Notes: generated by a model not told the origin, from the letters alone. A stretch of DNA of 64,000 nucleotides from Shimia marina (GCF_001458175.1 NZ_CYPW01000024.1:21167-85166), one strand, 5' to 3'; positions 26,497-36,247 are shown, counted from the first letter of the stretch. Numbers and translations: made by a program.

Positions 26497-27640
26497 CCTT
26501 GTGTGGTTCGTGCGGTGTGTTGTGCGGTGTCTCGACCGTCAGCAGAGAGAGCGCCTCGCCGCAAAGGGTGATGTTGTTCTGAGAGCCTTGCACGGCGGCT
26601 TCGGTGTTGTCGCGAATGGATTTGATCTCAGAGACAATGCCGGAATAAAGCGGCAATTGCTGACGGGTTTCATCGCTGTTTGAGGCGATGTCGGCGACGA
26701 GACTGGTGATGGTGGCCTGAATGTTATGCGTCAGGCTGCGACAGGCCTCGCCGCGTGCGAGGCTCTGCTGGGCGGCTTTGGCCACATTGGCGACGGTGGT
26801 GGAGAGATCGGCCTGCGCGTCGGTGAGATCATCCATGCGCGACAGAATGCGGGTGATGTCTGCATCTGCCATATCGGCCAGCTCGCGCACTTCGCCTGCG
26901 ATGATGGCAAAGCCGCGTCCCTTTTCGCCAGCGCGCGCCGCCTCGATGCCGGAATTGAGCGCCAGCAGGCGAATACGGTCAGCCAGGCCGCGAATGGCCT
27001 CAGAGGCATTGGCCACCTCGGCCAGGGTTGTTTCGATCTTCTGCACCGGTTCAGCGATATGGGTGATCTGTTGGGTGGCGTCAGAGGCGAGATCAAGGAA
27101 ACCATCGACCTCGCGGGTGACCTCCTGCACGGCAGTGCCTACGTCAGAGGCGGTGGCCGCAGAGTGGCTGGCCCCGTCGCAAAGTGTGTCAAAGGTGGTG
27201 CCGAGGGTTTCGGCCTGATCAATCAGGTTTGAGATGAAGGTGACCCGTTCGCGCGACGTGCGGTTCACGTTGGTGGCATTGTCGCGGATCGTTTCAACGC
27301 GCGCTGTGGCGTCGGTGAGCCCGTCTGGATAGATCAGACGCTCTTCCACGACGGTTTGCACCATAGGCTCTGCGGGGGGCATCGCCTCTGAGGTAGCCGG
27401 CTCTTGTGGCGCGGGTGGTGTCTTGGGTTGTGCCAGATAGGTGGAGAGTGCGCTGACGCAGAAAGGGACCAGAGTGGTGAGGCCAGCGGCGAGCCAATCC
27501 AGCGGTGCGCCCTGCGCGATATCCGCACTCTGATTGATAAAGGTCAGCACAGGGCCTACGATGCTGGCCGCAATCAGGCCGCGCTTGAGAGATATGCGCA
27601 GGGCGGAGCGGGGCGGTTTGTGGTGTGTTGCTTGGGACAT
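26480..27640 (-). CDS. NrtS-like membrane domain fused to methyl-accepting chemotaxis signalling domain
   Basis: 386 residues. Residues about 15-72 form two membrane helices with the NrtS-like pattern (SLKRGLIAASIVGPVLTFIN ... TLVPFCVSALSTY). NrtS proteins are small stand-alone nitrate/nitrite transport-related proteins; here the module is joined by a Pro/Ala-rich linker (73-95) to a cytoplasmic methyl-accepting signalling domain. The hairpin tip reads LLALNSGIEAARAGEKGRGF (225-244), the canonical CheA/CheW contact. There is no periplasmic sensor or clear HAMP. No che genes are nearby. Whether the membrane module transports, senses or only anchors is unknown. It diverges from the DMT transporter. 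Confidence 0.82.
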   Translation of the reverse strand: MSQATHHKPPRSALRISLKRGLIAASIVGPVLTFINQSADIAQGAPLDWLAAGLTTLVPFCVSALSTYLAQPKTPPAPQEPATSEAMPPAEPMVQTVVEERLIYPDGLTDATARVETIRDNATNVNRTSRERVTFISNLIDQAETLGTTFDTLCDGASHSAATASDVGTAVQEVTREVDGFLDLASDATQQITHIAEPVQKIETTLAEVANASEAIRGLADRIRLLALNSGIEAARAGEKGRGFAIIAGEVRELADMADADITRILSRMDDLTDAQADLSTTVANVAKAAQQSLARGEACRSLTHNIQATITSLVADIASNSDETRQQLPLYSGIVSEIKSIRDNTEAAVQGSQNNITLCGEALSLLTVETPHNTPHEPHKAMATG

Positions 27641-27840
27641 GCGCGGGGCCTGTTCATTTCACAAGGGTGTCTATTTGCTAACAAGAAGAGGCAAAAACTT
27701 GGTAAACAGCAAATCACCTTTGCGCGCGCAGAGGCTGCGGAAAACCATTGTAACAGCCTTTCTCAGGGCGATCTCGGGGGGAAGACCGTTAACCTGTTTC
27801 CTATCTCGACTTTCCTGGTGACGCATGTCTATGTGGCGTC

Positions 27841-28746
27841 ATGACGGATGAAGCAGCTTCTTTCCCGCTGAAGGGGGTCTTTTGGATGCTTGTCACGGGG
27901 CTTTGCTTTGTGGCGGTGACAGCTTTGGTGAAGCTGGTGGGCACCCGATTGCCTGCGGCGGAAACCGCGTTTTTGCGCTATGCGCTGGGGGCTGTGTTTC
28001 TGATCCCGATGATCCGCCCGATTGTGCAGGCACGGCTGAGCCGACGACAGCTTGGGCTGTTTGGCCTGCGCGGCGTGTTGCACACCGGCGCGGTGGTGGC
28101 CTGGTTTTTTGCGATGACGCGGATTCCGATCGCGGAAGTGACGGCGATGAACTATCTCTCGCCGGTCTATGTGACGGTGGGGGCTGCGCTGTTTTTGGGA
28201 GAAAAATTGGCGTTTCGCAGGATTGCGGCGGTGATTGTCGCCCTGATCGGGGTGGCGATTATTCTAAGGCCCGGATTTCGGGAACTCAGCCCCGGGCATT
28301 TTGCCATGTTGTTCACGGCGCTGGGCTTTGCCGGGGGCTATCTGATTGCAAAGAAGCTGAGCGAGGAGGTGAGCCCTACTGTGGTTGTCGGCATGTTGTC
28401 TGTCACCGTCACCATCGGGCTTGCGCCGCTAGCGTTGTCGGTTTGGGTGGCACCCACCTTTGAAGAACTGGTGATCCTGTTTGCGGTGGCCTGCTTTGCC
28501 ACGGCGGGCCACTATACGATGACGCTGGCGTTCAAGGCGGCGCTGGTGACTGTGACACAGCCGGTGAGCTTTTTGCAGATGGTCTGGGCGGTACTGCTGG
28601 GATGGCTGGCCTTTGGGGAGCAGCCGGATGTCTGGGTGTTGGTGGGCGCGCTGGTGATCATTGGAGCGATCAGCTTTATCACCTGGCGGGAAGCGGTGCT
28701 CAAGCGGCGCCAGATCACACCTTTGGTGGGGCAGACCAAACTCTGA
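27841..28746 (+). CDS. EamA-domain DMT-superfamily transporter
   Basis: 301 residues with ten predicted membrane helices arranged as two EamA repeats; TAMNYLSPVYVTVGAALFLG and VTQPVSFLQMVWAVLLGWLA are the matching repeat ends. These are exporters or permeases of small metabolites; the substrate cannot be read. The ribosome binding site is weak. It lies 114 bases before betC on the same strand and could be cotranscribed, but a role with choline sulfate is only a guess. Confidence 0.9.
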   Translation: MTDEAASFPLKGVFWMLVTGLCFVAVTALVKLVGTRLPAAETAFLRYALGAVFLIPMIRPIVQARLSRRQLGLFGLRGVLHTGAVVAWFFAMTRIPIAEVTAMNYLSPVYVTVGAALFLGEKLAFRRIAAVIVALIGVAIILRPGFRELSPGHFAMLFTALGFAGGYLIAKKLSEEVSPTVVVGMLSVTVTIGLAPLALSVWVAPTFEELVILFAVACFATAGHYTMTLAFKAALVTVTQPVSFLQMVWAVLLGWLAFGEQPDVWVLVGALVIIGAISFITWREAVLKRRQITPLVGQTKL

Positions 28747-28860
28747 GAGCGGACGGCGCGCTTCGGCAATCCGCGACATGCTTCGTGTCGCGTTTGCGAT
28801 TGTGTTTGCGGCCCGTGCGGCCCTAGTGTTGCGGCAGACAGCGCAGAAAGAGGAGCCGCC

Positions 28861-30369
28861 ATGACCCGTCCTAATATTCTCATTTTCATGGTGGATCAGC
28901 TCAATGGGACGCTGTTTCCCGATGGGCCGGCAGACTGGCTACATGCGCCGAACCTGAAAAAGCTGGCAGCGCGGTCTACCCGCTTTCAGAATGCCTATAC
29001 CGCCAGCCCGCTGTGTGCGCCGGGGCGGGCGAGCTTTATGACCGGGCAACTGCCAAGTGACACGCGGGTCTATGACAATGCGGCGGAGTTTGCCTCCTCC
29101 ATCCCGACCTATGCCCACCATCTGCGCCGGGCGGGCTATCAGACCTGCCTGTCCGGGAAGATGCATTTTGTCGGGCCAGACCAGCTGCATGGTTTTGAGG
29201 AGCGGCTGACCACGGATATTTATCCGCCGGATTTTGGCTGGACGCCGAATTATCGCAAACCGGGCGAGCGGATTGAGTGGTGGTATCACAATATGGGTAG
29301 CGTCACCGGCGCGGGTGTTGCGGAAATCTCCAACCAGATGGAATATGACGACGAGGTGGCCTACCACGCCACGCGCAAGGTCTATGATCTGGCGCGGGGG
29401 CATGACGCGCGGCCCTGGTGTTTGACTGTCAGTTTCACCCACCCGCATGATCCTTATGTGGCGCGCAAGAAATATTGGGATCTTTATGAGGATTGCGAAC
29501 ATCTGCTGCCGGAGGTGGGGCCGATCCCTTATGAGGAGCAGGATGCGCATTCCAAGCGCATCTTTGATGCCAATGACTGGCGCAGCTTTGACATCACCGA
29601 AGAAGATGTGCGCCGCTCCCGCCGGGCCTATTTTGCCAATATCAGCTATCTGGATGACAAGATTGGCGAGGTGATGGAGGCGTTGGAGGCGACCCGTCAG
29701 GAGGCCATCATCCTGTTCGTGAGTGATCACGGCGATATGCTGGGCGCGCGCGGGCTGTGGTTCAAGATGAGCTTTTATGAAGGCTCGAGCCGGGTGCCGA
29801 TGATGGTGGCGGCGCCGCAGATGCAGCCGGGGCTGGTGACAACGCCAGTGAGCAATATCGACGTCTGCCCCACGCTGTGTGATCTGGCGGGGGTGAGTAT
29901 GGAGGAGGTCATGCCCTGGACCACGGGGGAGAGCCTTGTGCATCTGGGGCAGGGCGGCACGCGAGACACGCCGGTGGCGATGGAATATGCGGCGGAGGCC
30001 TCTTATGCGCCGATGGTCTCGCTGCGCTATGGCAAGTGGAAATACAACCGCTGTGCGCTCGACCCCGATCAGCTGTTTGATCTGGACGCCGATCCGCATG
30101 AGCTGACCAATCTGGCCGAAGTGGCGGACCATCAGGGCACGGTGCAGACGTTGCGTGCCAAATCAGAGGCGCGCTGGGATCTGGCGGCGTTTGATGCGGC
30201 CGTGCGGGAAAGTCAGGCGCGGCGCTGGGTGGTTTATGAGGCGTTGCGGCAGGGGGGATATTACCCTTGGGATTATCAACCGCTGCAGCAAGCCTCTGAG
30301 CGCTACATGCGCAACCACATGGATCTGAATGTGGTGGAAGAAAACCAGCGGTTCCCGCGCGGAGAATAG
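28861..30369 (+). CDS. betC: Choline-sulfatase BetC
   Basis: Hydrolyses choline-O-sulfate to choline and sulfate, feeding betaine synthesis. 502 residues, cytosolic. The type I sulfatase signature LCAPGRASFMTGQ has Cys52, to be converted to formylglycine by a maturation enzyme not in this window. Metal ligands lie in FMVDQLN near the start and VSDHGDMLGARGLW. The C-terminal RYMRNHMDLNVVEENQRFP is characteristic of choline sulfatases. GAGGAG precedes the ATG. The rest of the pathway lies within 5 kb. Confidence 0.95.
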   Translation: MTRPNILIFMVDQLNGTLFPDGPADWLHAPNLKKLAARSTRFQNAYTASPLCAPGRASFMTGQLPSDTRVYDNAAEFASSIPTYAHHLRRAGYQTCLSGKMHFVGPDQLHGFEERLTTDIYPPDFGWTPNYRKPGERIEWWYHNMGSVTGAGVAEISNQMEYDDEVAYHATRKVYDLARGHDARPWCLTVSFTHPHDPYVARKKYWDLYEDCEHLLPEVGPIPYEEQDAHSKRIFDANDWRSFDITEEDVRRSRRAYFANISYLDDKIGEVMEALEATRQEAIILFVSDHGDMLGARGLWFKMSFYEGSSRVPMMVAAPQMQPGLVTTPVSNIDVCPTLCDLAGVSMEEVMPWTTGESLVHLGQGGTRDTPVAMEYAAEASYAPMVSLRYGKWKYNRCALDPDQLFDLDADPHELTNLAEVADHQGTVQTLRAKSEARWDLAAFDAAVRESQARRWVVYEALRQGGYYPWDYQPLQQASERYMRNHMDLNVVEENQRFPRGE

Positions 30370-30445
30370 CGCGACGGGCGACATCACCCAATCTTAAAGG
30401 GTTTGCGCTTAGGCTCCGACCGGCCTGTCAGAGGAGAGCGCAAAG

Positions 30446-31102
30446 ATGGGGAAATTAGGTGTATGGATGATGTCAGCCATGGCCGCTTGGGCGGGTGGGG
30501 CTGAGGCGCAGATGGTGATAGACAGTGGTATGCAGAGCGGGACCTATGGTGAGCCGCTCGAAGATGTGGCGCTGTTGCAGGGCTGTGTGTTTGAACAGGA
30601 GGTGCCCAGCTGTGAGCTTGCCAGCAATGGGTTTACCTATTGGGTGAGCTGGGATGACCCGACGCCGGGATACATCCTTGAGGCCATGGGCGCGCTTTAT
30701 GTGAGTGCACCACTTTGGATCCGCGCGGATATTGTCTCTATGGGGGATATGTCTGCGGAGATTGCGGTGCATGCGCTGCGCCATGATGCGGCGCTTGATC
30801 CCTTTGCTGAGATCCGGGCCAATTTGCAGGGCAGCTGGGTGTTTGATGCGGATCCGGCCTATACGTCACGTGTCTGGGGAGATCGGGTCACTGAGGAGAT
30901 CAACGGGGATTTTTCTGCGGAGTATAGCATGCAGATTGCCGAGAGCTGTGAAGCGTCACAAGGGCAGGGGCCTGTGCTGATCGCCCATATGGATCCATGG
31001 AGCACGCCGCCCTGTATGATCCTTGAGGCAGTGACGCCACAAAAGCTGATCCTGCAGATGGCGGGCGGCGATGGCACGTTGTTTAAATACCGGCGTCCGT
31101 AG
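30446..31102 (+). CDS. Secreted protein of unknown function
   Basis: 218 residues, not recognised. A signal peptide covers residues 1-21 (AGGAEA before Gln22). The mature part has four cysteines (QGC, PSC, ESC, PPC), enough for two disulfides, and a mixed beta-like pattern with several Trp and Tyr. GAGGAGAG before the ATG supports translation. It sits between betC and convergent betI, 76 bases after betC, so cotranscription with betC is possible; periplasmic location would suit a role in osmolyte uptake but nothing in the sequence shows that. Confidence 0.7.
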   Translation: MGKLGVWMMSAMAAWAGGAEAQMVIDSGMQSGTYGEPLEDVALLQGCVFEQEVPSCELASNGFTYWVSWDDPTPGYILEAMGALYVSAPLWIRADIVSMGDMSAEIAVHALRHDAALDPFAEIRANLQGSWVFDADPAYTSRVWGDRVTEEINGDFSAEYSMQIAESCEASQGQGPVLIAHMDPWSTPPCMILEAVTPQKLILQMAGGDGTLFKYRRP

Positions 31103-31127
31103 CGCGCTCAGGTTCTGAAAGAATGGA

Positions 31128-31739
31128 TCAGCTGGCGAGGCCTGTTTGCAGATGACAGCCATGGTTTTCCAGCATGAGAGCCGCCACATCGCGGGCCTCG
31201 GCACGGGCCTGCGCCGGGTTAAGTGGCGTGTCAGACTGCGCCGCTTCCAGCCAGACACCATCCATGTAGCATTGCAGCGCTTCGCGGAGGGTCTCGCGCC
31301 GCTCTTCGGGCACAAGGGCGCGCAATTCGGCGCGGAAATGCGCATTCACGCGGGAGCGGTTGATGCGATGCAGGCGCTGCAGGCTTTGGGAATAAGGGGC
31401 GTTGGCCCAGAACTGCATCCAGAGCGAGCATTGCTCATTGGTGAAGAGCCGGTCTGAAAAGTTGGCATCCAGCACCGCAATCAACCGCTCATGTGGGGTT
31501 GTGGCGGTGGCGTAACGCTCCAGCATGGCGTCTTTGAGCAGGGACAGGAGACGGCGCATGGTCGCCTCCATCAGTTTTTCCTTGGAGCCAAAGTAATAGT
31601 TGATCGAGGCGGCGGAAGCGCCTGCCTCGGCAGCGATTTCCGCCATGGTCACAACGGCATAGCCACGTTTGTGCACCGCCGTGATGGTGGCGTTGATCAA
31701 CTCTTCATGACGGATATCGCGGATACGTGTACGGCCCAT
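31128..31739 (-). CDS. betI: TetR-family transcriptional repressor BetI
   Basis: 203 residues. The N-terminal TetR helix-turn-helix (MAEIAAEAGASAASINYYFG, about residues 31-50) is followed by a helical ligand-binding domain; the start MGRTRIRDIRHEELINATIT is close to known BetI proteins. It represses the betaine genes and is released by choline. It is transcribed divergently from betB, with a 150-base gap that carries palindromes at 31782-31809. Confidence 0.93.
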   Translation of the reverse strand: MGRTRIRDIRHEELINATITAVHKRGYAVVTMAEIAAEAGASAASINYYFGSKEKLMEATMRRLLSLLKDAMLERYATATTPHERLIAVLDANFSDRLFTNEQCSLWMQFWANAPYSQSLQRLHRINRSRVNAHFRAELRALVPEERRETLREALQCYMDGVWLEAAQSDTPLNPAQARAEARDVAALMLENHGCHLQTGLAS

Positions 31740-31781
31740 GACGCCACTTTAACGTGCCCGGCGTCAGGAGCAATATCGTTG

Positions 31782-31809
31782 TTTCATGAAAAAAATGAAA
31801 TGGTCATTT
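31782..31809. promoter_or_regulatory. Candidate BetI operator
   Basis: Two adjoining palindromes in the betI-betB gap: TTTCATGAAA (31782-31791) is perfect, and AAATGA (31793-31798) with TCATTT (31804-31809) is a perfect inverted repeat around a 5-base spacer. TGA/TCA arms of this kind suit TetR-family repressors. The AT-rich stretch that follows could hold the betB promoter. Confidence 0.5.
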
Positions 31810-31889
31810 AAAAAATAATAAGCCAGTGCTAGTCTGCCTCTCAAATTGAGATTCCGTGCCTTGAGCGCGGGCGAAAAAAGGAACGCGCC

Positions 31890-33341
31890 ATGCAATTGCA
31901 ACCGACGGCCAGTCACTTCATCAACGGCGCCTATGTGGAAGACACCGCAGGGGCGCAAATTGACATCATCTACCCGGCCACAGGCGCGGTGATTGGCAAG
32001 GTGCATGCGGCGACGCCGGCGATTGTGGAGCAGGCTCTGGAAAGCGCCAAGGCGGGTCAGAAGATCTGGGCGGCGATGACGGGGCGGGAGCGTGGCCGCA
32101 TCATGTCCCGTGCGGCGGCCATGATCATGGAGCGCAACCATGAGCTTTCCGTGCTTGAGACCTATGACACTGGCAAGCCTTATCAGGAGACCAGCGTCGC
32201 GGATGCCACCAGCGGGGCCGATGCGCTGGAATATTTCGGCGGTCTTGCGGGCAGCCTGACCGGGGAGCACATCCCGCTGGGCGAAGACTGGGTCTATACG
32301 GTGCGCGAGCCGCTGGGGGTTTGTGTGGGCATCGGGGCCTGGAATTACCCGACGCAGATTGCCTGCTGGAAAGGCGCGCCTGCGCTGGCCTGCGGCAATG
32401 CGATGGTGTTCAAACCTTCGGAAACCACACCGATGTGTGCCTTGAAAGTGGCGGAGATCCTGCATGAGGCCGGAGTGCCTGCCGGGGTCTACAATGTCAT
32501 TCAGGGGATGGGAGACCTGGGGGCCGCGTTGGTCAATGATCCGCGTGTGGACAAGGTGAGCCTGACCGGATCTGTGCCCACCGGCAAAAAGGTCTATGCG
32601 GCGGCCGCCAGCCACATGAAACATGTGACCATGGAGCTTGGCGGGAAATCTCCGCTGATCATCTTTGACGATGCGGATGTGGAGAACGCCGTGGGCGGGG
32701 CCATTTTGGGCAATTTCTACAGCTCTGGTCAGATCTGCTCCAACGGCACACGGGTGTTTGTGCAAAAAGGCATCAAGGAAAAGTTCCTGGCGCGGTTGGC
32801 CGAACGTCTGGGCACGGCGGTGATTGGCGATCCGCTGGATGAGGCCACGAGCTTTGGACCGATGGTCTCTGAGCGTCAGATGAACATCGTGCTGGGCTAT
32901 ATGGACAAAGGTGTGGAAGAGGGCGCGCGGCTGGTGTGCGGCGGTAAACGTCTGGCGCGGGATGGGTTCTATCTTGAACCCACCGTCTTTGCGGATGTCA
33001 CCGATGAGATGACCATTGCCCGTGAGGAGATTTTTGGCCCGATCATGTCGGTGCTGGATTTTGAGGACGAGGACGAGGTGATTGCCCGCGCCAATGACAC
33101 GGAGTTTGGGCTTTCTGCTGGGGTGTTCACCGCCGATCTGTCGCGTGGTCATCGGGTGATTGGCAAGCTGGATGCAGGCAGCTGTTTCATCAACTCCTAC
33201 AATGACGCGCCGGTGGAGGCCCCTTTTGGCGGGGTGAAAGCCTCCGGTGTGGGCCGCGAAAACAGCAAGGAAGCCATAAAGCACTACAGTCAGGTTAAGT
33301 CGGTCTATGTGCGCATGGGTGACGTGGAAGCGCCTTACTAA
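31890..33341 (+). CDS. betB: Betaine-aldehyde dehydrogenase
   Basis: Oxidises betaine aldehyde to glycine betaine with NAD(P). 483 residues of the ALDH fold. The catalytic pair is Glu249 (MELGGKSP) and Cys283 ([10 protein letters not shown]); [12 protein letters not shown] is the cofactor-binding loop. N-terminal [10 protein letters not shown] and the C-terminal [15 protein letters not shown] are typical of BetB. AAAAGGAA precedes the ATG. It heads the betB-betA pair and is divergent from its repressor. Confidence 0.97.
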   Translation: MQLQPTASHFINGAYVEDTAGAQIDIIYPATGAVIGKVHAATPAIVEQALESAKAGQKIWAAMTGRERGRIMSRAAAMIMERNHELSVLETYDTGKPYQETSVADATSGADALEYFGGLAGSLTGEHIPLGEDWVYTVREPLGVCVGIGAWNYPTQIACWKGAPALACGNAMVFKPSETTPMCALKVAEILHEAGVPAGVYNVIQGMGDLGAALVNDPRVDKVSLTGSVPTGKKVYAAAASHMKHVTMELGGKSPLIIFDDADVENAVGGAILGNFYSSGQICSNGTRVFVQKGIKEKFLARLAERLGTAVIGDPLDEATSFGPMVSERQMNIVLGYMDKGVEEGARLVCGGKRLARDGFYLEPTVFADVTDEMTIAREEIFGPIMSVLDFEDEDEVIARANDTEFGLSAGVFTADLSRGHRVIGKLDAGSCFINSYNDAPVEAPFGGVKASGVGRENSKEAIKHYSQVKSVYVRMGDVEAPY

Positions 33342-33396
33342 CAACGCGCTTTTGCGGCGCTCCCGCCCACCCACACCGCACCGCCAAAGCGCGTTG
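33342..33396 (+). other. Long inverted repeat between betB and betA
   Basis: CAACGCGCTTT (33342-33352) and AAAGCGCGTTG (33386-33396) form a perfect 11-bp stem around a 33-base GC-rich loop, starting at the betB stop. No T-tract follows. It may protect the betB mRNA end or reduce read-through into betA, setting the ratio of the two enzymes. Confidence 0.6.
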
Positions 33397-33434
33397 GGGT
33401 TGGGTGCTGGCGGCTCTGTCAGAGAAAGAAGATC

Positions 33435-35090
33435 ATGCAGGCAGATTATGTGATTGTGGGCGCCGGTTCGGCCGGCTGCGCGATGGCCTATCGGTTGAGT
33501 GAGGCCGGGAAGTCGGTTTTGGTGATTGAGCATGGCGGCACGGATGCCGGCCCGCTCATTCAGATGCCTGCGGCGCTGAGCTATCCGATGAATATGCGCC
33601 TGTATGATTGGGGCTATAAATCTCAGCCGGAGCCGCATCTGGGCGGGCGGCGTCTGGTGTGTCCGCGCGGCAAGGTGATCGGCGGCTCCAGCTCCATCAA
33701 CGGCATGGTCTATGTGCGCGGCCATGCGGGGGATTATGACCATTGGGCCGAAAGTGGCGCGGATGGCTGGTCTTATGCGGATGTGCTGCCCTATTTCAAG
33801 CGGATGGAGACCTGGCACGAAAGTGGGCAGGGGGGAGACCCGGATTGGCGTGGGAATGGTGGCCCGCTGCACATCAGCCGCGGCCCGCGTAACAATCCGC
33901 TGCATGCGGCCTTTGTGGAGGCCGGACGTCAGGCTGGTTACCCTGTGACCGATGATTACAACGGCGAGCAGCAGGAGGGCTTTGGCCCGATGGAGATGAC
34001 GGTCTACAAAGGCCGTCGCTGGTCTGCGGCAAATGCCTATCTCAAGCCCGCGCTCAAACGTCCCAACTGTACCCTGATCAAAGGGCTGGCCCGCAAGGTG
34101 GTGCTGGAAAACGGCCGTGCGGTGGGTGTGGAGATCGAACGCGGTGGCAAGGTGGAGGTGATCCGCGCCAACAGCGAGGTCATTCTGGCGGCAAGCTCGC
34201 TCAATTCGCCCAAGCTGCTCATGCTCTCAGGCATTGGGCCTGCGGCGCATCTGGCGGAACATGGCATTGAGGTGGTCGCAGATCGCAAAGGTGTGGGCCA
34301 GAACCTGCAGGATCACCTTGAGGTCTATATGCAGGTGGCCAGCAAACAGCCGATCACGCTGTACAAATACTGGAACCTCTTTGGCAAAGGTATGATTGGG
34401 GCACAGTGGCTCTTCACCAAGAAAGGGCTTGGGGCCTCCAACCAGTTTGAAAGCGCGGCGTTCATTCGTTCTCGTCCGGGCATTTCTTATCCGGATATCC
34501 AGTATCACTTCCTGCCGATTGCCGTGCGTTATGATGGGCAGGCAGCGGCCGAAGGGCATGGATTTCAGGCGCATGTGGGGCCGATGCGCTCGCCCTCACG
34601 GGGGGCGATCACGCTGGCCTCCAAAGATCCGAAAGCGGCCCCAAATATCTTCTTCAACTACATGTCCACTGAGCAGGACTGGGAAGATTTCCGCGCCTGT
34701 ATCCGCCTGACACGTGAGATCTTTGCGCAGGAGGCCTTTGCGCCTTATGTCAAACATGAGATCCAACCGGGCGCGGATTTGCAAAGCGATGCGGAGATCG
34801 ACAGCTTCATTCGCGAACATGCAGAGAGCGCCTATCACCCCTGTGGCACCTGTAAGATGGGGCGCGCGGATGACCCGATGGCGGTTGTGGACAGTGAATG
34901 TCGGGTGATTGGTGTTGAGGGCTTGCGGGTGGCGGACAGTTCGATCTTCCCGCGCATCACCAATGGCAACCTCAATGGGCCGTCGATCATGACCGGGGAA
35001 AAGGCCTCAGATCATATTCTGGGCCGTCGCCTGCCGTCATCGAACGCGGCTCCGTGGTTTCATCCGGAGTGGGAAAATGCGCAGCGGTGA
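33435..35090 (+). CDS. betA: Choline dehydrogenase, GMC oxidoreductase
   Basis: FAD enzyme that oxidises choline to betaine aldehyde at the inner membrane, passing electrons to the respiratory chain. 551 residues. The N-terminal FAD site is [20 protein letters not shown]; the GMC signature [20 protein letters not shown] follows near residue 80. The catalytic His468 is in [10 protein letters not shown], and [15 protein letters not shown] is typical of the BetA C-terminus. It follows betB by 93 bases. Confidence 0.97.
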   Translation: MQADYVIVGAGSAGCAMAYRLSEAGKSVLVIEHGGTDAGPLIQMPAALSYPMNMRLYDWGYKSQPEPHLGGRRLVCPRGKVIGGSSSINGMVYVRGHAGDYDHWAESGADGWSYADVLPYFKRMETWHESGQGGDPDWRGNGGPLHISRGPRNNPLHAAFVEAGRQAGYPVTDDYNGEQQEGFGPMEMTVYKGRRWSAANAYLKPALKRPNCTLIKGLARKVVLENGRAVGVEIERGGKVEVIRANSEVILAASSLNSPKLLMLSGIGPAAHLAEHGIEVVADRKGVGQNLQDHLEVYMQVASKQPITLYKYWNLFGKGMIGAQWLFTKKGLGASNQFESAAFIRSRPGISYPDIQYHFLPIAVRYDGQAAAEGHGFQAHVGPMRSPSRGAITLASKDPKAAPNIFFNYMSTEQDWEDFRACIRLTREIFAQEAFAPYVKHEIQPGADLQSDAEIDSFIREHAESAYHPCGTCKMGRADDPMAVVDSECRVIGVEGLRVADSSIFPRITNGNLNGPSIMTGEKASDHILGRRLPSSNAAPWFHPEWENAQR

Positions 35091-35184
35091 TGCGTCTTTT
35101 ATTCGGCGGATTTGATCGGAGTCAAAGTGGCGGCAAAACAGAGCGGGATAGGGTGTGTTCAAGCAAGACAAAAGGAGCGAACAC

Positions 35185-35424
35185 ATGTCCCATACCCCGC
35201 ATGAGCTGTCCGAAGAATTCCCTGAATTCGTTGAGAAAATGAGCGAGCTGAAAGTCAGCGATGCGCATTTTGCCAAGATGGCGGCAGAGTATCACGAACT
35301 GAACCGCAAGGTGCACAATGCGGAGACCAATGTGGCCCCGCGTGAGGAGCTGGCGGAAGTGGATCTGCGCAAGCGGCGTGGCGTTCTCAAAGATGAGATC
35401 TACGCCTATCTGAAAGCCAATTAA
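35185..35424 (+). CDS. DUF465 (YdcH-like) small protein
   Basis: 79-residue helical protein with the DUF465 pattern: an acidic start, AKMAAEYHELNRKVH in the middle and LRKRRGVLKDEIYAYL near the end, predicted as two antiparallel helices. The function is unknown. AAAGGAG precedes the ATG at 35185; the in-frame start at 35155 would add an unsupported leader. It is 94 bases after betA and probably independent of it. Confidence 0.85.
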   Translation: MSHTPHELSEEFPEFVEKMSELKVSDAHFAKMAAEYHELNRKVHNAETNVAPREELAEVDLRKRRGVLKDEIYAYLKAN

Positions 35425-35444
35425 GGCTTAGGGCACGCGAAAAA

Positions 35445-35474
35445 CACGCCGCCAAGGGGACACTTGGCGGCGTG
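35445..35474 (-). terminator. Terminator between DUF465 and the outer-membrane gene
   Basis: CACGCCGCCAAG (35445-35456) pairs perfectly with CTTGGCGGCGTG (35463-35474). The five A before it (35440-35444) give a T-run on the minus strand, so it is a full intrinsic terminator for the minus-strand gene ending at 35552 and may also stop DUF465 transcripts. Confidence 0.85.
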
Positions 35475-35551
35475 AAGTTGCATTTTCAGGCAGGCGGGGC
35501 GCTCAGGCCTGAAAACACCGAGGGAAAGACCCGGTCAGAGACCCGGATGTC

Positions 35552-36232
35552 TTAAAACTTGAAGCGCACCCCAAAATTCACAGATGTGTTGGAGATGTCG
35601 TCAGAGACACTGGCCGTGGTGCCATTGGGCGCGGTGCGGGTGCCGGTGACGTCAAAGCTGCGGGCGTAGCGCACATCCCCAAAGAGCGACGTGGTGTCGT
35701 TGAGCGCATAAGAGGTGCCCGCGATCAGCTGTGCGGTGAAGGCTTCGTCATCGCCACGGATGGTGACGTTGTTGTTGGCACCATAGACCACGTTTTGATC
35801 AATAAAGCCCACGCCGATACCGCCGCCCACATAGGGGGTGAATTTGCTGTTGGTTTCAAAATCCACGATGGCATTGGCCATCAGGAAGGTCGAACTGATG
35901 TCGCCACCCGGGTTGGCTTCTGCCCCTGCGCCATTGCCGGAGAAGTCCACGGCGTCGATGTCGTTGGAGCGGTAGGAGAGTTCGATCTCACCGCGCAGGG
36001 AGGCACCGTTGCCGATGCTGCCAAAACCGCGCCCAACGGAGATGCCGAGGTTCAGGTCTTCGTCAAAGTCGGTGGCAACAGTATTCGGGTTGCCGCCGAT
36101 GTTGCCTGCGAATGTGGCGTCATCGGCATAGGAATACCCAAGGAAGCCCTGCACGTACCAGTCTTCGGCAAAGGCAGGGGCGGCGAGGGCGGCGGAGGCG
36201 ATGAGTGTGGCGCTGAGGAGGGTGTGTTTCAT
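35552..36232 (-). CDS. Outer-membrane beta-barrel protein
   Basis: 226 residues with a signal peptide to about residue 22 (APAFAEDW) and an Opa/OmpX-like eight-stranded barrel pattern of alternating residues: WYVQGFLGYSYADD, LNLGISVGRGFGSIG, ELSYRSNDIDAV, TPYVGGGIGVGFID, and the last strand VNFGVRFKF ending in Phe, the recognition signal for barrel assembly. The ATG at 36232 begins at the signal peptide. The function is not defined. It has a leader with several stem-loops. Confidence 0.87.
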   Translation of the reverse strand: MKHTLLSATLIASAALAAPAFAEDWYVQGFLGYSYADDATFAGNIGGNPNTVATDFDEDLNLGISVGRGFGSIGNGASLRGEIELSYRSNDIDAVDFSGNGAGAEANPGGDISSTFLMANAIVDFETNSKFTPYVGGGIGVGFIDQNVVYGANNNVTIRGDDEAFTAQLIAGTSYALNDTTSLFGDVRYARSFDVTGTRTAPNGTTASVSDDISNTSVNFGVRFKF

Positions 36233-36247
36233 GAGGGATGGCCTTAT

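Noticed and set aside
27674..27723. Several TTTGC/GCAAA units in the NrtS-transducer/DMT gap
   Set aside because: Their spacings (14, 18 and 13 bases) do not follow the 8-bp phase seen at pccB and pccR, and the region is AT-rich, so chance is likely.
31764..33905. A 713-codon minus-strand open frame opposite betB
   Set aside because: It is antisense to a fully conserved aldehyde dehydrogenase in the codon-aligned register and is low-complexity in His, Arg and Ala, as expected for a shadow of GC-rich coding DNA.
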